Source: Calocera cornea HHB12733
Lineage: Eukaryota > Basidiomycota > Dacrymycetes > Dacrymycetales > Dacrymycetaceae
Length of the DNA stretch: 64,000 nucleotides
Direction of reading: 5' to 3'
Assembly: GCA_001632435.1 (NCBI GenBank)
Contig: KV423972.1
Coordinates: forward strand, 1-64,000
Positions 24,195 through 34,810 of this stretch are shown piece by piece. Under the pieces are notes generated by a model. The model did not search any database, was not told the origin of the DNA, and saw nothing but the letters and a program-made list of their open reading frames with translations. The first letter of the stretch is position 1. Each line of letters begins with the position of its first letter. The position numbers were made by a program, and so were the translations under genes.

Positions 24195-25910
24195 TCAGGT
24201 ACCGTACACGAAGGTAAGCTTCCTGTCGCCGACGCGCTTGTCCGACATGTTTTCCTCTTCCAACTCTTGTGGCGTCATCGCTGCAACCTTCTTCGCTCTG
24301 GAGCGGTTCACAAAGCGCAAGGTGATGGCGACAGACGCGTATCCGAAGAAGGCCAAGATCATCAAGCCCAGGAGCACCTTCATCGAGTAGGAATACGACG
24401 GGCCATACTTCGACTGGAAGAGCTCGCTGCTGAAGACTTGAGCGAGATTGCCCCAGCTGTTGAGTGCCAGGATCAAGGCCCGCTTGCCGGGCTCGGGGGT
24501 GTTTCCTGCCAGCCATGTCGTGTTGAGAGGCGTGGCGATGAACGTCCCGGCCAGTAGAATAATGAGCGCTCCGTAACGAGAGTGGACGTTTTCTTCTGGG
24601 AGCGCCACGGTCAAGGCGAGACCGATGATGACGATAGTCAGGCCGACAAGAATGTGTGTACAGCGCTCATGGAAGCGATCCGAGGACCAGCAGAACAAAA
24701 GTACAAGACAGCCTCCAGCGACATAAGGCGGAACGGTCATGAGATTGGCTGTAGCACCAGAGTAGCCGAGACCCTGCATACTCGTTAGCTGCGGTATATA
24801 GAAATAGGCTGTCGCAGATCCGGTTGCTTACCTTGACAACGATGGGAAGGAAAGTCGTAAAGCCGGTCGGACCCATGGTAGTCAGCATACCGCATGGCAG
24901 CATAATCCACAGCTTGAAATCCTTCAGAGACTCGAAAATATCTCGCTTCGACACCTTGTAGCTCCCAGACAGATTCTCTGCCGAGTCTATAATCATACGT
25001 CTCCGCGTAGGCCCTCTCTGCTTTGCTGAGGAACCAAGCCGTACCAGGACCAGCCGGCAGCCAGAATGGCGTAACAAGGGCGAGCAAAATGGTGATACCG
25101 CCTTCGATGAGGAAGAGATACTGCCATCCCCATAGCGACCCATTGATGTTGAAAGCGCCGTAGGCGATGAGGCCGCCAAACCCTCCGGAAACGGCGTACG
25201 CGAAGAAGAAGAGCGATATTCGGAAAGCGAGGTTGAAACGTGGGTAGAACAGCGAGATGTAGGAGGAAGCTGTTGCGAAGAAACCAGATTCAAAGGCGCC
25301 GATGAGGAGGCGAAGGGCAATCAACTGTCCTTCCGTCTTGATGAAGGCCTGGCATAGGGTGAGGACGCCCCAGCAGAAGCCAGCAATGGACAGGAAGAGA
25401 GGCTGTCCCATGCGGCGTCCGATATATGTCGTGAACTAAGATATCGTCACTTGCGAGATCACTGCCAGGGTAACCAGCACATACCGGCATGAATGGTACG
25501 TAGGTCGCAATGAAAAGGGATGTGGCCGTGTTGATGGAATCCGCCGGGATACCCAAATTCGTCGTGAAGTTGTCAGTTGCCGCATTGCCGATGTTCGCAC
25601 GGTCCAACCCGCAGAAGAGATAGATCAAAGTGCAGAAGGGGACAACCATAAAGTCGAACTTGAGATTGAGCGAGTTATGGGCCTTCCACTCTTCCGGAGA
25701 TACGGGTACATATCCTCCCTGTCTGCTCTTCTGAAGCTGTTCCTGGATTTCGTGTGCCCTTGTATCGTCAACGAACTGCATCTCTTTGGCAAGCTGCTCG
25801 GCTGCAACCGCTTCATCGATGGTCTCCATATGGAGCGCCTTCGCGGAGTGAACGGCATGCTCGTGAAACTCGTTCGTGTCCTTCTCGAACTCGGAAGCCG
25901 TCGACGACAT
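24195..25910 (-). pseudogene. MFS transporter (Dal5/allantoate-permease-like) 1, frameshifted
   Basis: Exons 25485-25910, 24832-25435 and 24195-24773. It has the family signatures GLDRANIGNA, GWQYLFLIEGG, PTGFTTFLP and NTPEPGKRALI, and is closest to MFS 3 at 29648-31380 (same intron positions). The middle exon is 604 nt against 606 in that paralogue. At 25000/25001 the frame breaks: ...RAYAE is followed by an out-of-frame ACGTATGATT, where the paralogues have (K)RMIIDS. Two bases are missing. The shifted frame stays open about 70 codons and ends near 24785, which removes about half of the 12-helix carrier. This may be a pseudogene, a natural null allele or an assembly error. The anion:cation symporter class transports allantoate, nicotinate and related acids; substrate here is unknown. 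Confidence 0.85.
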
Positions 25911-26843
25911 GTTGGGCAAGAAGTTCGGTGACAATCACTCAAGGTTGACACTGGTGGGGCGACAGCGTCGCTCACAGCCTGGCGAACACCGCCCGCCTTC
26001 TCACGAGGATTATATAGGCGACGCCGCCCAGCCATAACAGTTCGCGAAGGCCGCACTCGAAAGCCATGACCGAAGCGGTTGGCTCGGTGATCAGGGAAGG
26101 CTCTATCGGTGGCAGGGGCGGCCCGCCGTACCCTGTGAGGTACAAAGGACCACAGGTCGTTTTGGGCGCTTGCGGAGTCATGGGTCGCATTTGAAAACGG
26201 CGGTGTGGAGGGAATGTATTAGTTGTGGAGGGCGCGAAGTGTCGGGATACGCCACGCGAAGACAGAAGGTATCTCGTGAACCTTGCAGAGGTCGTGTTAC
26301 AGGGGTGGGAGCTCCCGCAGCTGTCACCGAAGAGGAGCGTCCGAGCGAGTCCACGCAAGCGGTCGATGCCCTCGATCGTCGTGTGACTTTCCAGCAAGAT
26401 GCGGTACCATAATAGCGCGACTAGCATTGAATGGCATTATCCGGATTGGAGGTCTTCGGGTATTCGGGAAGATCGCCCGAATCCACCTGCGAATCTCAAA
26501 ATACACCTGTCAATGCAGTCTGATTTAGCAACAGCGGTTGAGTTGCGAGCCGCACCTGTGGTTACGGCATGTGTGACAAGAGCTCCTTCGATACTTAGTT
26601 GAAGCTCTTCTTGATACTGCTGCACGACTGGTGGCTCTCAGCTGGATCGTGGAAGTTTGTGCTGCCTTGTGACTGTCGGCGCCAATCAGGGTCCGCCCTT
26701 CTAGTGTGTCATGTGTTAGGCCGGTCCTAAGTCCGCTGAAAGCGAGGTAAAGACCCTTGGGAACCCAAATACAGTATGTATGTTACAAAGCAAAACGCAT
26801 TGTAACATTCGCAATGTCAGACTGTTACAATAGGTACATACTC
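25911..26843. other. Intergenic between MFS 1 and MFS 2
   Basis: Upstream region of MFS 1 and 3' flank of MFS 2. Near 26770-26830 TGTTACAA-type words recur. No gene seen. Confidence 0.5.
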
Positions 26844-28703
26844 CTATAACCCATACACAAACGTGTACTTCTTGTCACCCACCCTTACATCCGAAGTATT
26901 CTCTTCCTCGATTTGCTCCGGAGTCATGGTGGCCAGCTTCTTCGCTCTCGACCTGTTGGCCAGGCGGAGGAGGATGTGCACGAAGACATATCCCGCCAAA
27001 GCCACCACCATCAGACCAAGGGTGACTTGCAGTGGATAGCGATAATCGGGTCCGTATTGCGCCTGGAATAGCTCGGAGCCGATGATACCGGAAACGTTTC
27101 CCCACCCGATAATGGCGAGGCCGATAGTCCGCTTCCCGGGCTCCGGTGTGTTCCCTGCGTACCATGCACTCACAATGGGGGAGAAGACAAAGGATCCGGA
27201 CAAGAGAATGAGAAGGCCGGCATAGCGACCCCCAGTATTTTGCAGTGGAAGTGTGACTGTGATGATAAGCCCGATGATGATGATGAGCATACCGCTGGGA
27301 CAAAGTTAGTAAAACATCGGAGGATTTCAACTGAGCTTCCCGACCCCAGAATGTGAAGAGTACGCTCTTTGCGCCTATCAGAGGAGTAGGCGAAAATGAG
27401 CAGAACCAGGGTTCCGCAGACGTAAGGAGGCACTGTCATCAGGTTCGCCAAAGCACCAGCATAGCCCAGACCCTGTGAATATACATCAACATCTAGCAAC
27501 CACTAAATCAAGTAGTAGGAACTCACTTTGACGACGACAGGGAAGAAGATGGTAAAACCTTGAGGACATGTGCCCGCCAGGGTGTTCGCAAAGAGTGTGA
27601 ACCAGAGCTTCCAGTCCTTGACGATTTCAATGACATCGCGCTTCGAGATCTTGAACGTGCCGTTCAGGTTCGCAGCAGCATCAATAATCATGCGCTTCTC
27701 CGCGTATTCCCGCTCTTCTGGTTTGAGGAACCAGGCGGACTTTGGATCCTTGGACAGGAGAATCGGAATCAGGCATGAGAGAATGATTGGGATGCAGCCC
27801 TCCAAAATGAAGAGGTACTGCCATGGGTGCAGTGTACCGCTGTGGATTTGGAAGATGCCGAAGGCGATCAGCCCACCGAATGCGCCTGCAACTGCGTACA
27901 TCCCGTAGAACATGGCGAAGCGAAAGGCGAGGTCATGACGAGGGTAGAATAAGGACAGATACGAGAGGCAAGTAGGGTAGAAGCCGGATTCCGCGATGCC
28001 CATAAGCAGTCGGACGGCGATAAGCTGAGAGTCAGACTTGACGAAGGCATGACAGATCGTCAAGAGACCCCAGCAGAAGCAGATCACGGCGAGGAACCAG
28101 ATCTGGCCAAATCGCTTTCCAAATGCTGCCAGGAACTACCGGAGTATGAATAGCTGACGGGTAGGCATAACGCGAAGATCTTACCGGCTGCAGAGGCACA
28201 AACGTCGCGAAGAACAAGCTACTGGCGGTGTTCACTGAGCTGGCTGGGATGCCAATGTCGGTGCTGAAGTTGTCCGTCTGTGCATTGCCCAAGTTGCTGC
28301 GGTCCAGGCCGTTGAAGAGGTAGATCGCGATCAACAGAGGAAGTACCTGTATTCAGTCAGTCTCTGAAATCACATCATTGCAGAGATATAAGCGTACACA
28401 AAGGTCGAATTTGCGATTGAGGCGGTAATGTGCCTTACGTTCTTCCTCAGTGATTGGATGATAACCGCCTTGCCGATTGGTACGAAGCTCTTCTCCTAGC
28501 TCATCTGCCTTCGCTTGGTCCACGTAGAGTATCTCAGCCGCCAGACGATCAGCAGTGACCCCTGACATGATCGCCTCCTGGTGGAGCATGGCCTCCGAGA
28601 CATGATGTTCGTTGTTAAGACTAGTTACGTCCTTTTCGCCGGCGTGCTCGTTGTGAATGGGCGCGTCCTTCTCGGAGCTGTGGATGGACATCTTGGTCGA
28701 CAT
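26844..28703 (-). CDS. MFS transporter (Dal5/allantoate-permease-like) 2
   Basis: Five exons: 28398-28703, 28185-28346, 27527-28135, 27345-27472 and 26844-27294, giving 551 residues. It is a plasma-membrane proton-coupled carrier of the anion:cation symporter family. The soluble N-terminal tail of about 90 residues is followed by FDLCVLPLLIAIYLFNGLDRS, the family's first helix and its GLDR signature. Other landmarks are IAESGFYPTCLSYLSLFY, GWGNVSGI and NTPEPGKRTI. The fourth intron uses a GTCGGG donor, the only one restoring the frame to GGMLIIIIG. It is more diverged than MFS 1 and 3 and has two extra introns, so it is the older branch of the tandem array. All three are transcribed on the same strand. 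Confidence 0.92.
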
Positions 28704-29647
28704 GTGAGGATCCAAGGGAGGGGGAGAAGGACTGAGAAGAGGAAGTCCCCAGTCGCCAAACGATCAGTCGGGCCGTTCCATAATATACAAATCGGGCATG
28801 GGACGAATGAGGAAGCCTGTCCGAAGTGCTGGAGTCATGCGGAGAGGCGGAGTAGGATAGGGGCAGCAAAGAAGCAAGTTCGAATAGTTCCCACGGCGCG
28901 TGATTCCCCGCCCAGTGTACGTAGCAGGCGGAAGTGCCAGGGAAGAAAGGGAAGAATAGACTTGGTTCGGGGAGGAGAACAAATGCGGGGCCCCAGCGTG
29001 ATGCTAGGGTCTGATGGTCAGCGGAGGTGGAGGCCTAGTAACGTGGCTATGAATAGACAAGGAGCTTCGCAAGACGGATTCAAAAGACGCACTTCTATTC
29101 GTGTCTCCTGCTTGTCGGTGGCATGCCTTAGTTTGCACGCAGACCACGAACTGGCATATGAGCAAATCCTTCAGTACCGATACGTCTTGCTGAGAATCTT
29201 CGCCTGGGTCTTTGCATCTGGGTGCGCATATGACGGTAGGCAAGCAAGGCACCCATGACTTAGCTAGACTGAGCAGGATCAACATCGAACTAGAAGCGAT
29301 CCCGTTTGGTTGAGACTGCTATGACACGTCGCTAAGCAGGGGTTGGATGTGTGGACATTCCCGTCTCCTCCACATGTACCAACCTTGGCTTCAGCCTCCG
29401 GAAAGAACTCCAAAGAAGGTGTTGTCCCTGGTCGTATGGGTGAGGCAGGCGTTAGCGTCCTTTATGTGCGGCCACCTTCCTCTCAACTACCTTTGTCTTG
29501 GCATGTCAGGGATTCAGGTAGGACCCGCTCCCATGGAGCAGCGTTCCTGTCGCGTGAAACGTACGTCACTGGTATTCAACGTTTACAACAGGCACACCAA
29601 TAGTAGCACGAGTCTTGGCCATGGGTTTGGCCGCCCGGATTCTAAGT
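28704..29647. other. Intergenic between MFS 2 and MFS 3
   Basis: Upstream region of MFS 2 and 3' flank of MFS 3. The open frame 28581-29258 (+) overlaps MFS 2 antisense and shows no domain. Confidence 0.5.
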
Positions 29648-31380
29648 CTAAAGGCCGTAGATAAAGGTAAGCTTCTTGTCTCCGACCCTCTTGTCGGACA
29701 AGTTTTCCTCCTGCAGCTCCTCCGCGGTCATCTTCGCTACCTGCTTGCCCTTCCAGCGGTTGACGTAAAGGAGGACAACCGAGTTGGCGGTGTAGCCGAG
29801 AACCGCGAGGCACATGAGGCCCAGAAGCGCCCGCATCGGAGTCTGGTAGTCTGGACCGTACTTGGGCTGGAAGAGCTCGCTCGCGTAGACCTGGGCAAGG
29901 TTGGCCCAGTTGTTGAGCGAAAGGACGAGGGTACGCTTGCCGGGGTCGGGCGTGTTGCTGGCGAGCCACGAGGTGTTGAGCGGGGTCGCGACGAAGGTGC
30001 CGGCAAGGAGGATGATCAGCGCGCCGTAGCGCGCGTTCACGTGGTCCAAAGGCAAGGCGACGCTGAGGATGAGACCAATGATGACGACGGCCAGCCCGAT
30101 GACGATGAACAGACCACGCTTGCGATAGCGATCGGAAAGCCAAGACATCAGGAGCACGACGCATGCGCCGGCGACATATGGCGGGACCGACAGCAAGTTG
30201 GCAATCGCCCCAGAGAAACCGAGACCCTTTCTTACGTGTCAGTACAGGTTTGGTCGATGAAGCACTGAGACGTACCTTGACGACGAGAGGAAGGAAAGTC
30301 GTGAAGCCGGTAGGGCCCATGGTGGTCAGCATGGCGCAAGGGAGCATCATCCACAGCTTCCAGTCCTTGAGCGTCTCGATGATATCCCTCCTGGAGATCC
30401 GGTGGGCATCGGCGATGTTCTCGGACGAGTCCAGGACCATGCGCTTCTCAGCGTAATGTCGCTCAGCCGGTGTCAGGAACCAGGCGGTGCCGGGGCTTGT
30501 TGGGAGCCAGAAGGGCGTGGCAATGGCGAGCAGGATCGTGATGCCTCCCTCGATGAGGAAGAGATATTGCCAGCCATAGAGAGAGCCTTTGATGTTGAAG
30601 GCACCGTAGGCGATGAGACCACCGAATCCACCCGAGATCGCGTATGCGAAGAAGAACATGGAGATACGGAAAGCCAGGTTGAAGCGCGGGTAGAAGATAG
30701 AGATGTAGGCCGCCGCGGTCGAGAAGAAGCCAGATTCAAAGAGACCGACGAGAAGGCGGATGGCGATGAGCTCGGCTTCGGTCTTGATGAACGCCTGGCA
30801 GAGCGTAAGGACACCCCAGCAGAAACCGGCAACGCCAAGGAACAGCGGCTGGCCAACACGTCGACCGAGATATGTGGTTATCTAAGAAATCTGATCAAAG
30901 ACGATTTGCATAGCATCTATCGATATAGCGTACCGGCATGAAAGGCACATATGTGATGATGAACCAGGAGGTGGCCGTGTTGATAGCTGTGGCGGGCATT
31001 CCGAGGTCCTGCGTGAAGTTGTTGGTAGCCGCATTGCCAATGTTGGCACGGTCCAGACCGCAGAAGAGGTAGATAAGGGTGCAGAAGGGGATCACGTAGA
31101 GATCGAACTTCATGTTGAGGCTGTGATGCGCCTTCCACTCCTCGTCGGTGACTGGCCGGTAGCCCTGCTGCTTGCTGTGGGCCAGCTCCTCCTGGATCTC
31201 GCGCGCCTTGGTCTCGTCGACATATTGCATCTCCTTTGCGAGCTGCTCGGCGGCGACATGCTCGTCAATGGTCTCCATATGGAGGGCATTGCCGCTGATC
31301 GCGTGGGGCACGACGCCGGCATGCGACCCCTTCTCGCTGAAGCTGGTCGCATCCTTCTCGAACGTGGATTGGGACTCCAT
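29648..31380 (-). CDS. MFS transporter (Dal5/allantoate-permease-like) 3
   Basis: Three exons: 30934-31380, 30276-30881 and 29648-30226, giving 543 residues. It is an intact 12-helix anion:cation symporter-type carrier. The N-terminal tail (METIDEHVAAEQLAKEM) is nearly shared with MFS 1. Signatures are GLDRANIGNAAT, LLVGLFESGFFSTAAAYISI, PTGFTTFLPLVVK, NTPDPGKRTLV and the basic C-terminus KKLTFIYGL. The third exon must start at 30226, after AAGAAAG, to stay in frame; the nearer AG at 30231 would shift it. It is probably a functional sister of the broken MFS 1. Substrate cannot be read from sequence. Confidence 0.93.
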
Positions 31381-32269
31381 CGTTGCTTGCCCGAGATGGT
31401 GGGCGTGAAGAGAAAGACGAGGGGCCCCGCAGAAGACTTGCCTTGATATATCTGTGCGTCGGCGTGCGTCGATCGATTTCTCAGACGCCGCGGGGAAGAT
31501 GCACGTTTCGCGAAGATGGACGGACTAAATTGTGAGATGCGCATCGCGGCCGCCCCGCGGGGGAACAAAGCGAGCGGATACGTTCGGTTGCGGGCGAGAG
31601 GAAGTGGAGGGGCGGGGAGGCGCGCCCACACCATCCACACCGACTCCGGCACAGAACGCCGGGCGGGCCGCCCCATTCAATTTTGTTTTGTTTTGGGGCT
31701 GAATAGGCGCACATCTCTGCATCCGTCGACTCAGGCACCGACACAGCAACGAGCACCTATAGCTACATACACCGGCTTTTCAACGATTACTTGCTCATAA
31801 CCATCACAGCCAAACAGTGACATGAATGCTGCACCTGCTACTCTCAAGGCTGCCCAGAAGGAAGCGAATACGAGTGAGATGATTCGAGCTGTAAACGCGG
31901 CGCCATACACGGTACGAGTAGAAGATCTCAAGCTCGGCATCCGTACGTATCGCCGACCACATAGTTACCCAAATCAGTTTTCTCTGGGCACCGTTTAGAG
32001 GCCTCAAAGTCTCCCTCTGCAGCGTGTGTTCCGACTCTAGCACGGCAGCTGTACATCGTTCATAGCCCTGTCCCCTTCGCTGGTACAGTAGTAGTATGAG
32101 GGTTGACAGCTCCCATTTCCAGAGATGCCCGACAATCAGTCTACAGATCTCCATTAGGCCATCTATGTTCATACATTGTACCTTACAAATGCAGCGACAT
32201 TCTAAAAAGAGACAATGAGGAAACCCATTCTCAAGGACAGAGTCAGCCGAAGGAGCGCCCGTATCCGAA
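31381..32269. other. Intergenic between MFS 3 and secreted protein A
   Basis: Upstream region of MFS 3 and 3' flank of gene A. The open frames seen here (for example 31804-32358, minus) have no domain. Confidence 0.5.
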
Positions 32270-34239
32270 TCACTGCCTTCCCCAGCCGCCCTCCCTACGA
32301 CCCCCTCCGCCCGGGCCACCAGGCCCATCAGGGCCCCCAGGGCCCGGCCCACCCCCACCTCGGCCCCTCCCCTCCCAATGCAGCCTCGACAAACAGTGCG
32401 GCGTCGGGTCCTCCGTGCCGGTCCTTACGCCGTCGAACGGCCACTGCGGGGGTGAGCAGAGCTCGTCCGGCCCGCACGCCGGGTCGCACTTGAGCCAGAC
32501 GGCCCAGTCGAGCCAGCGCATCAGGCGCTCGACCTCCGCGCGCCAGTCCTTCAGCAGCGTGAGCTGCGCCGCGGGGGAAGTGACGGACTCGGCGCCGAAG
32601 GCCGTCGTCCACACCAGCCCGAGCGTGCGGCAGATCTCGCGCGCCGTCGCGTCCGTCGCGGACTTGAGGATGTGCTCCTGGGGCGTGAATGTGGACACGT
32701 CCATGTACCTGGTGTAGCTCGACGCGCACAGGCTGATCGCGGGCTCGAGCCACGTGCGGTTCTCCGACGCCGCCCCACCGGGCGAGGCAGGCACAGACTC
32801 CCGAGAAAGGTACGGCGAGAGCATCGTCAGCACCTGCTGCCTCGTCTCCCGCACCACGCTCGTCAAGTTCACCGGCGGCGTTGTGGCATTCGTAGGCCGG
32901 TCCACCGACGCTAACGAGTGCCGCAGGAACTCGAGCCGGTCCGCATACCGCTCCATGATGTGCCGCATGACGTTGCCCCAGTCAACGCCGCTTCCCCTGA
33001 CGCCATCACCGCGCGTGAGCACCTCCCCGAGCTCCCGCTTGAACAGCGCCCCGTCCTCCCTGGTGATGTTCAGCAGCCGGTAGAGCGCGGGGTCGTCGAC
33101 CGTGCGGCGCGCCTCAACCAAGCTCGAGTACTTGGGGTCGTAGAAGGTGATCAGGCCGGAGTAGTCGAGCTGTATGCCCGTGAGAGGGGCGAAGTTGTGC
33201 CAGTTGCCCGCTTGCAGGGCCTCGAATATCGCCTGCGACGCCGAGCGCAGGGTGCCTTCCCACCCTGCCGGCGGGTCGGGAGGGGTTTGGGGTCCGCGGC
33301 CGGGGCCACCGGGGCCACCGGGGCCACCACCACCAGGACGGCGGCGGGGTGGCTCGCCGGGTGCGCCGGTAGGTTCGGGCCAGCCGGTCGGCATGGGTCC
33401 TGGAGGTGGGGGAGGGTCGGACGGCTCCCCATGAGTGAGGAGGGGGAGCGCATGATGGTCCAGCTGCAGGCTGTCGCTCGGGATCTGCCATGTGACTGGG
33501 GCGACATTTACACTCGATACGACCTCGAAGCCGCTCGTGAAGTTGCAGTACATTATCTCGCTGTGCGTGTATTAGTACTGTACGCAGCGGGGCGAGGAGA
33601 GTAATGAGGCGTACAAATCAAATTCCATCCTCAAGAACCCGTCGATCTCGTACTCCTTGCCCCATTCACACAGGTCCACAATCCGCCCGAACGGATTCCA
33701 CCGTCCCGTGCTCACGTTCCCATAGATGACGAGATCCTGGGTATCGAGCGTGCCGGACTGCAGATTGTAGGCAGAGGCGCCGTCAAAGTAGAGCAGCTTG
33801 AGCGGGCGCGTGGCTGCGTAGGTGAAGAGGTGGCCCGCGTTGCCCCGGTTTGCGAAGAGGAGTGAGTGCTCGGCGTCGAGCGACAGCCACTCGGGGATGG
33901 CGGGGGAGACGGCGTCGCCCCGGCCGTGGAAGAGGAGGGTGCCGGGGGTGACGAATGCGGGGACGACGTTGTGCCCTACTCGCTGTCAGTGTCCTGTCCC
34001 CTCCGCTGATCCAATACATGCGTGGACGCACCATTCCTGTGATAAGTGTTCGACCAATGCTTGAGCAAGCTGGCAACCCCGTCAAATATCAAATGCCCCG
34101 TCTCGTCCCGATCAGGTGGCGCGTCCCACGGCGTGCTGGCTTCCGACTCCCCATGCGCTACTGGGCTGACGAGGGGAACCTGGGCGGCGCCCACGAGCGC
34201 GGCGACGACAGCAGCAACAGCGGCGAGCCTGGCGAGCAT
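32270..34239 (-). CDS. Uncharacterised secreted protein A (paralogue of B)
   Basis: Three exons: 34032-34239, 33615-33975 and 32270-33560, giving 619 residues. It starts with a signal peptide (MLARLAAVAAVVAALVGA). Blocks shared with B at 41103-42798 are: TGHLIFD...LLxHWSNxYHRNG; HGxxxxxxPxxxEWLSLDxEHxLxFxxxxGxLFTY; LLYFDGxSA; DTQDxxIYGNVS; RMEFDFEIMYC; GNWHNxAPxxGxQxDYxGLIxFYDPxYxSLV; and CxPACGxDxxCSxPQWPFDG. The aspartate-phenylalanine joint DFEIMYC is rebuilt exactly across the second intron. A carries a Pro/Gly-rich linker (roughly residues 225-280) and a Gly/Pro/Arg-rich tail absent from B. I do not recognise a named family; it resembles hypothetical fungal secreted proteins with possible N-glycosylation (NITR, NATT, NLTS). 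Confidence 0.88.
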
Positions 34240-34810
34240 CTTGGCCGTCCTTCACAAAGCGGAGGTACAGTGGACCGCGAGCTCGCCAGCGTGCGCCCAC
34301 CCCTGGGCCTTTATCAGAGCACCCCCGCGCAACGCCCCTGTGCGCAGCACATCAGAGATTAGACAACACCCTCCGTGGTATATTTAGGCGTCCAAATTAT
34401 GCAGAGACGTGCTGCGCAGCTCATTCGGGGTGTCACACAAGGTTGCCGTGGATCCCAGGGCCCAAGAGGCTGCTGTTCATTGCAGGCGGGCTAGAGGGCC
34501 GGGCACCTGGGACAAGCAGCATGAATGATACTGTGAAAGAAAGGGACGATTACCAGACGCTATAAAAGTTTACTCAATAGCTAATGAGCATCAGCCCGAA
34601 ACCTTCTCTGGCCCCAGCCAAGGGACGGGCATGTTCCAAGCTTATGCATCATTCCCCCACAATGTAGTCTACACAGGTGTGTCCCTTGTGCGCTCTGCCC
34701 TCCAGTAGTGCAGCGATGCGGTCATTATTTTATCCGTTCTGCCTCGGTCCCTGTCAACCTCGACTATCCACTCCCCTTCCTCAGCTCAGACCATCGCGTT
34801 AAATCAGTCC
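34240..34810. other. Intergenic, gene A / M28 protease
   Basis: Promoter side of gene A (a TATATTTAG-like box near 34380) and 3' flank of the protease gene. No further gene seen. Confidence 0.5.
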
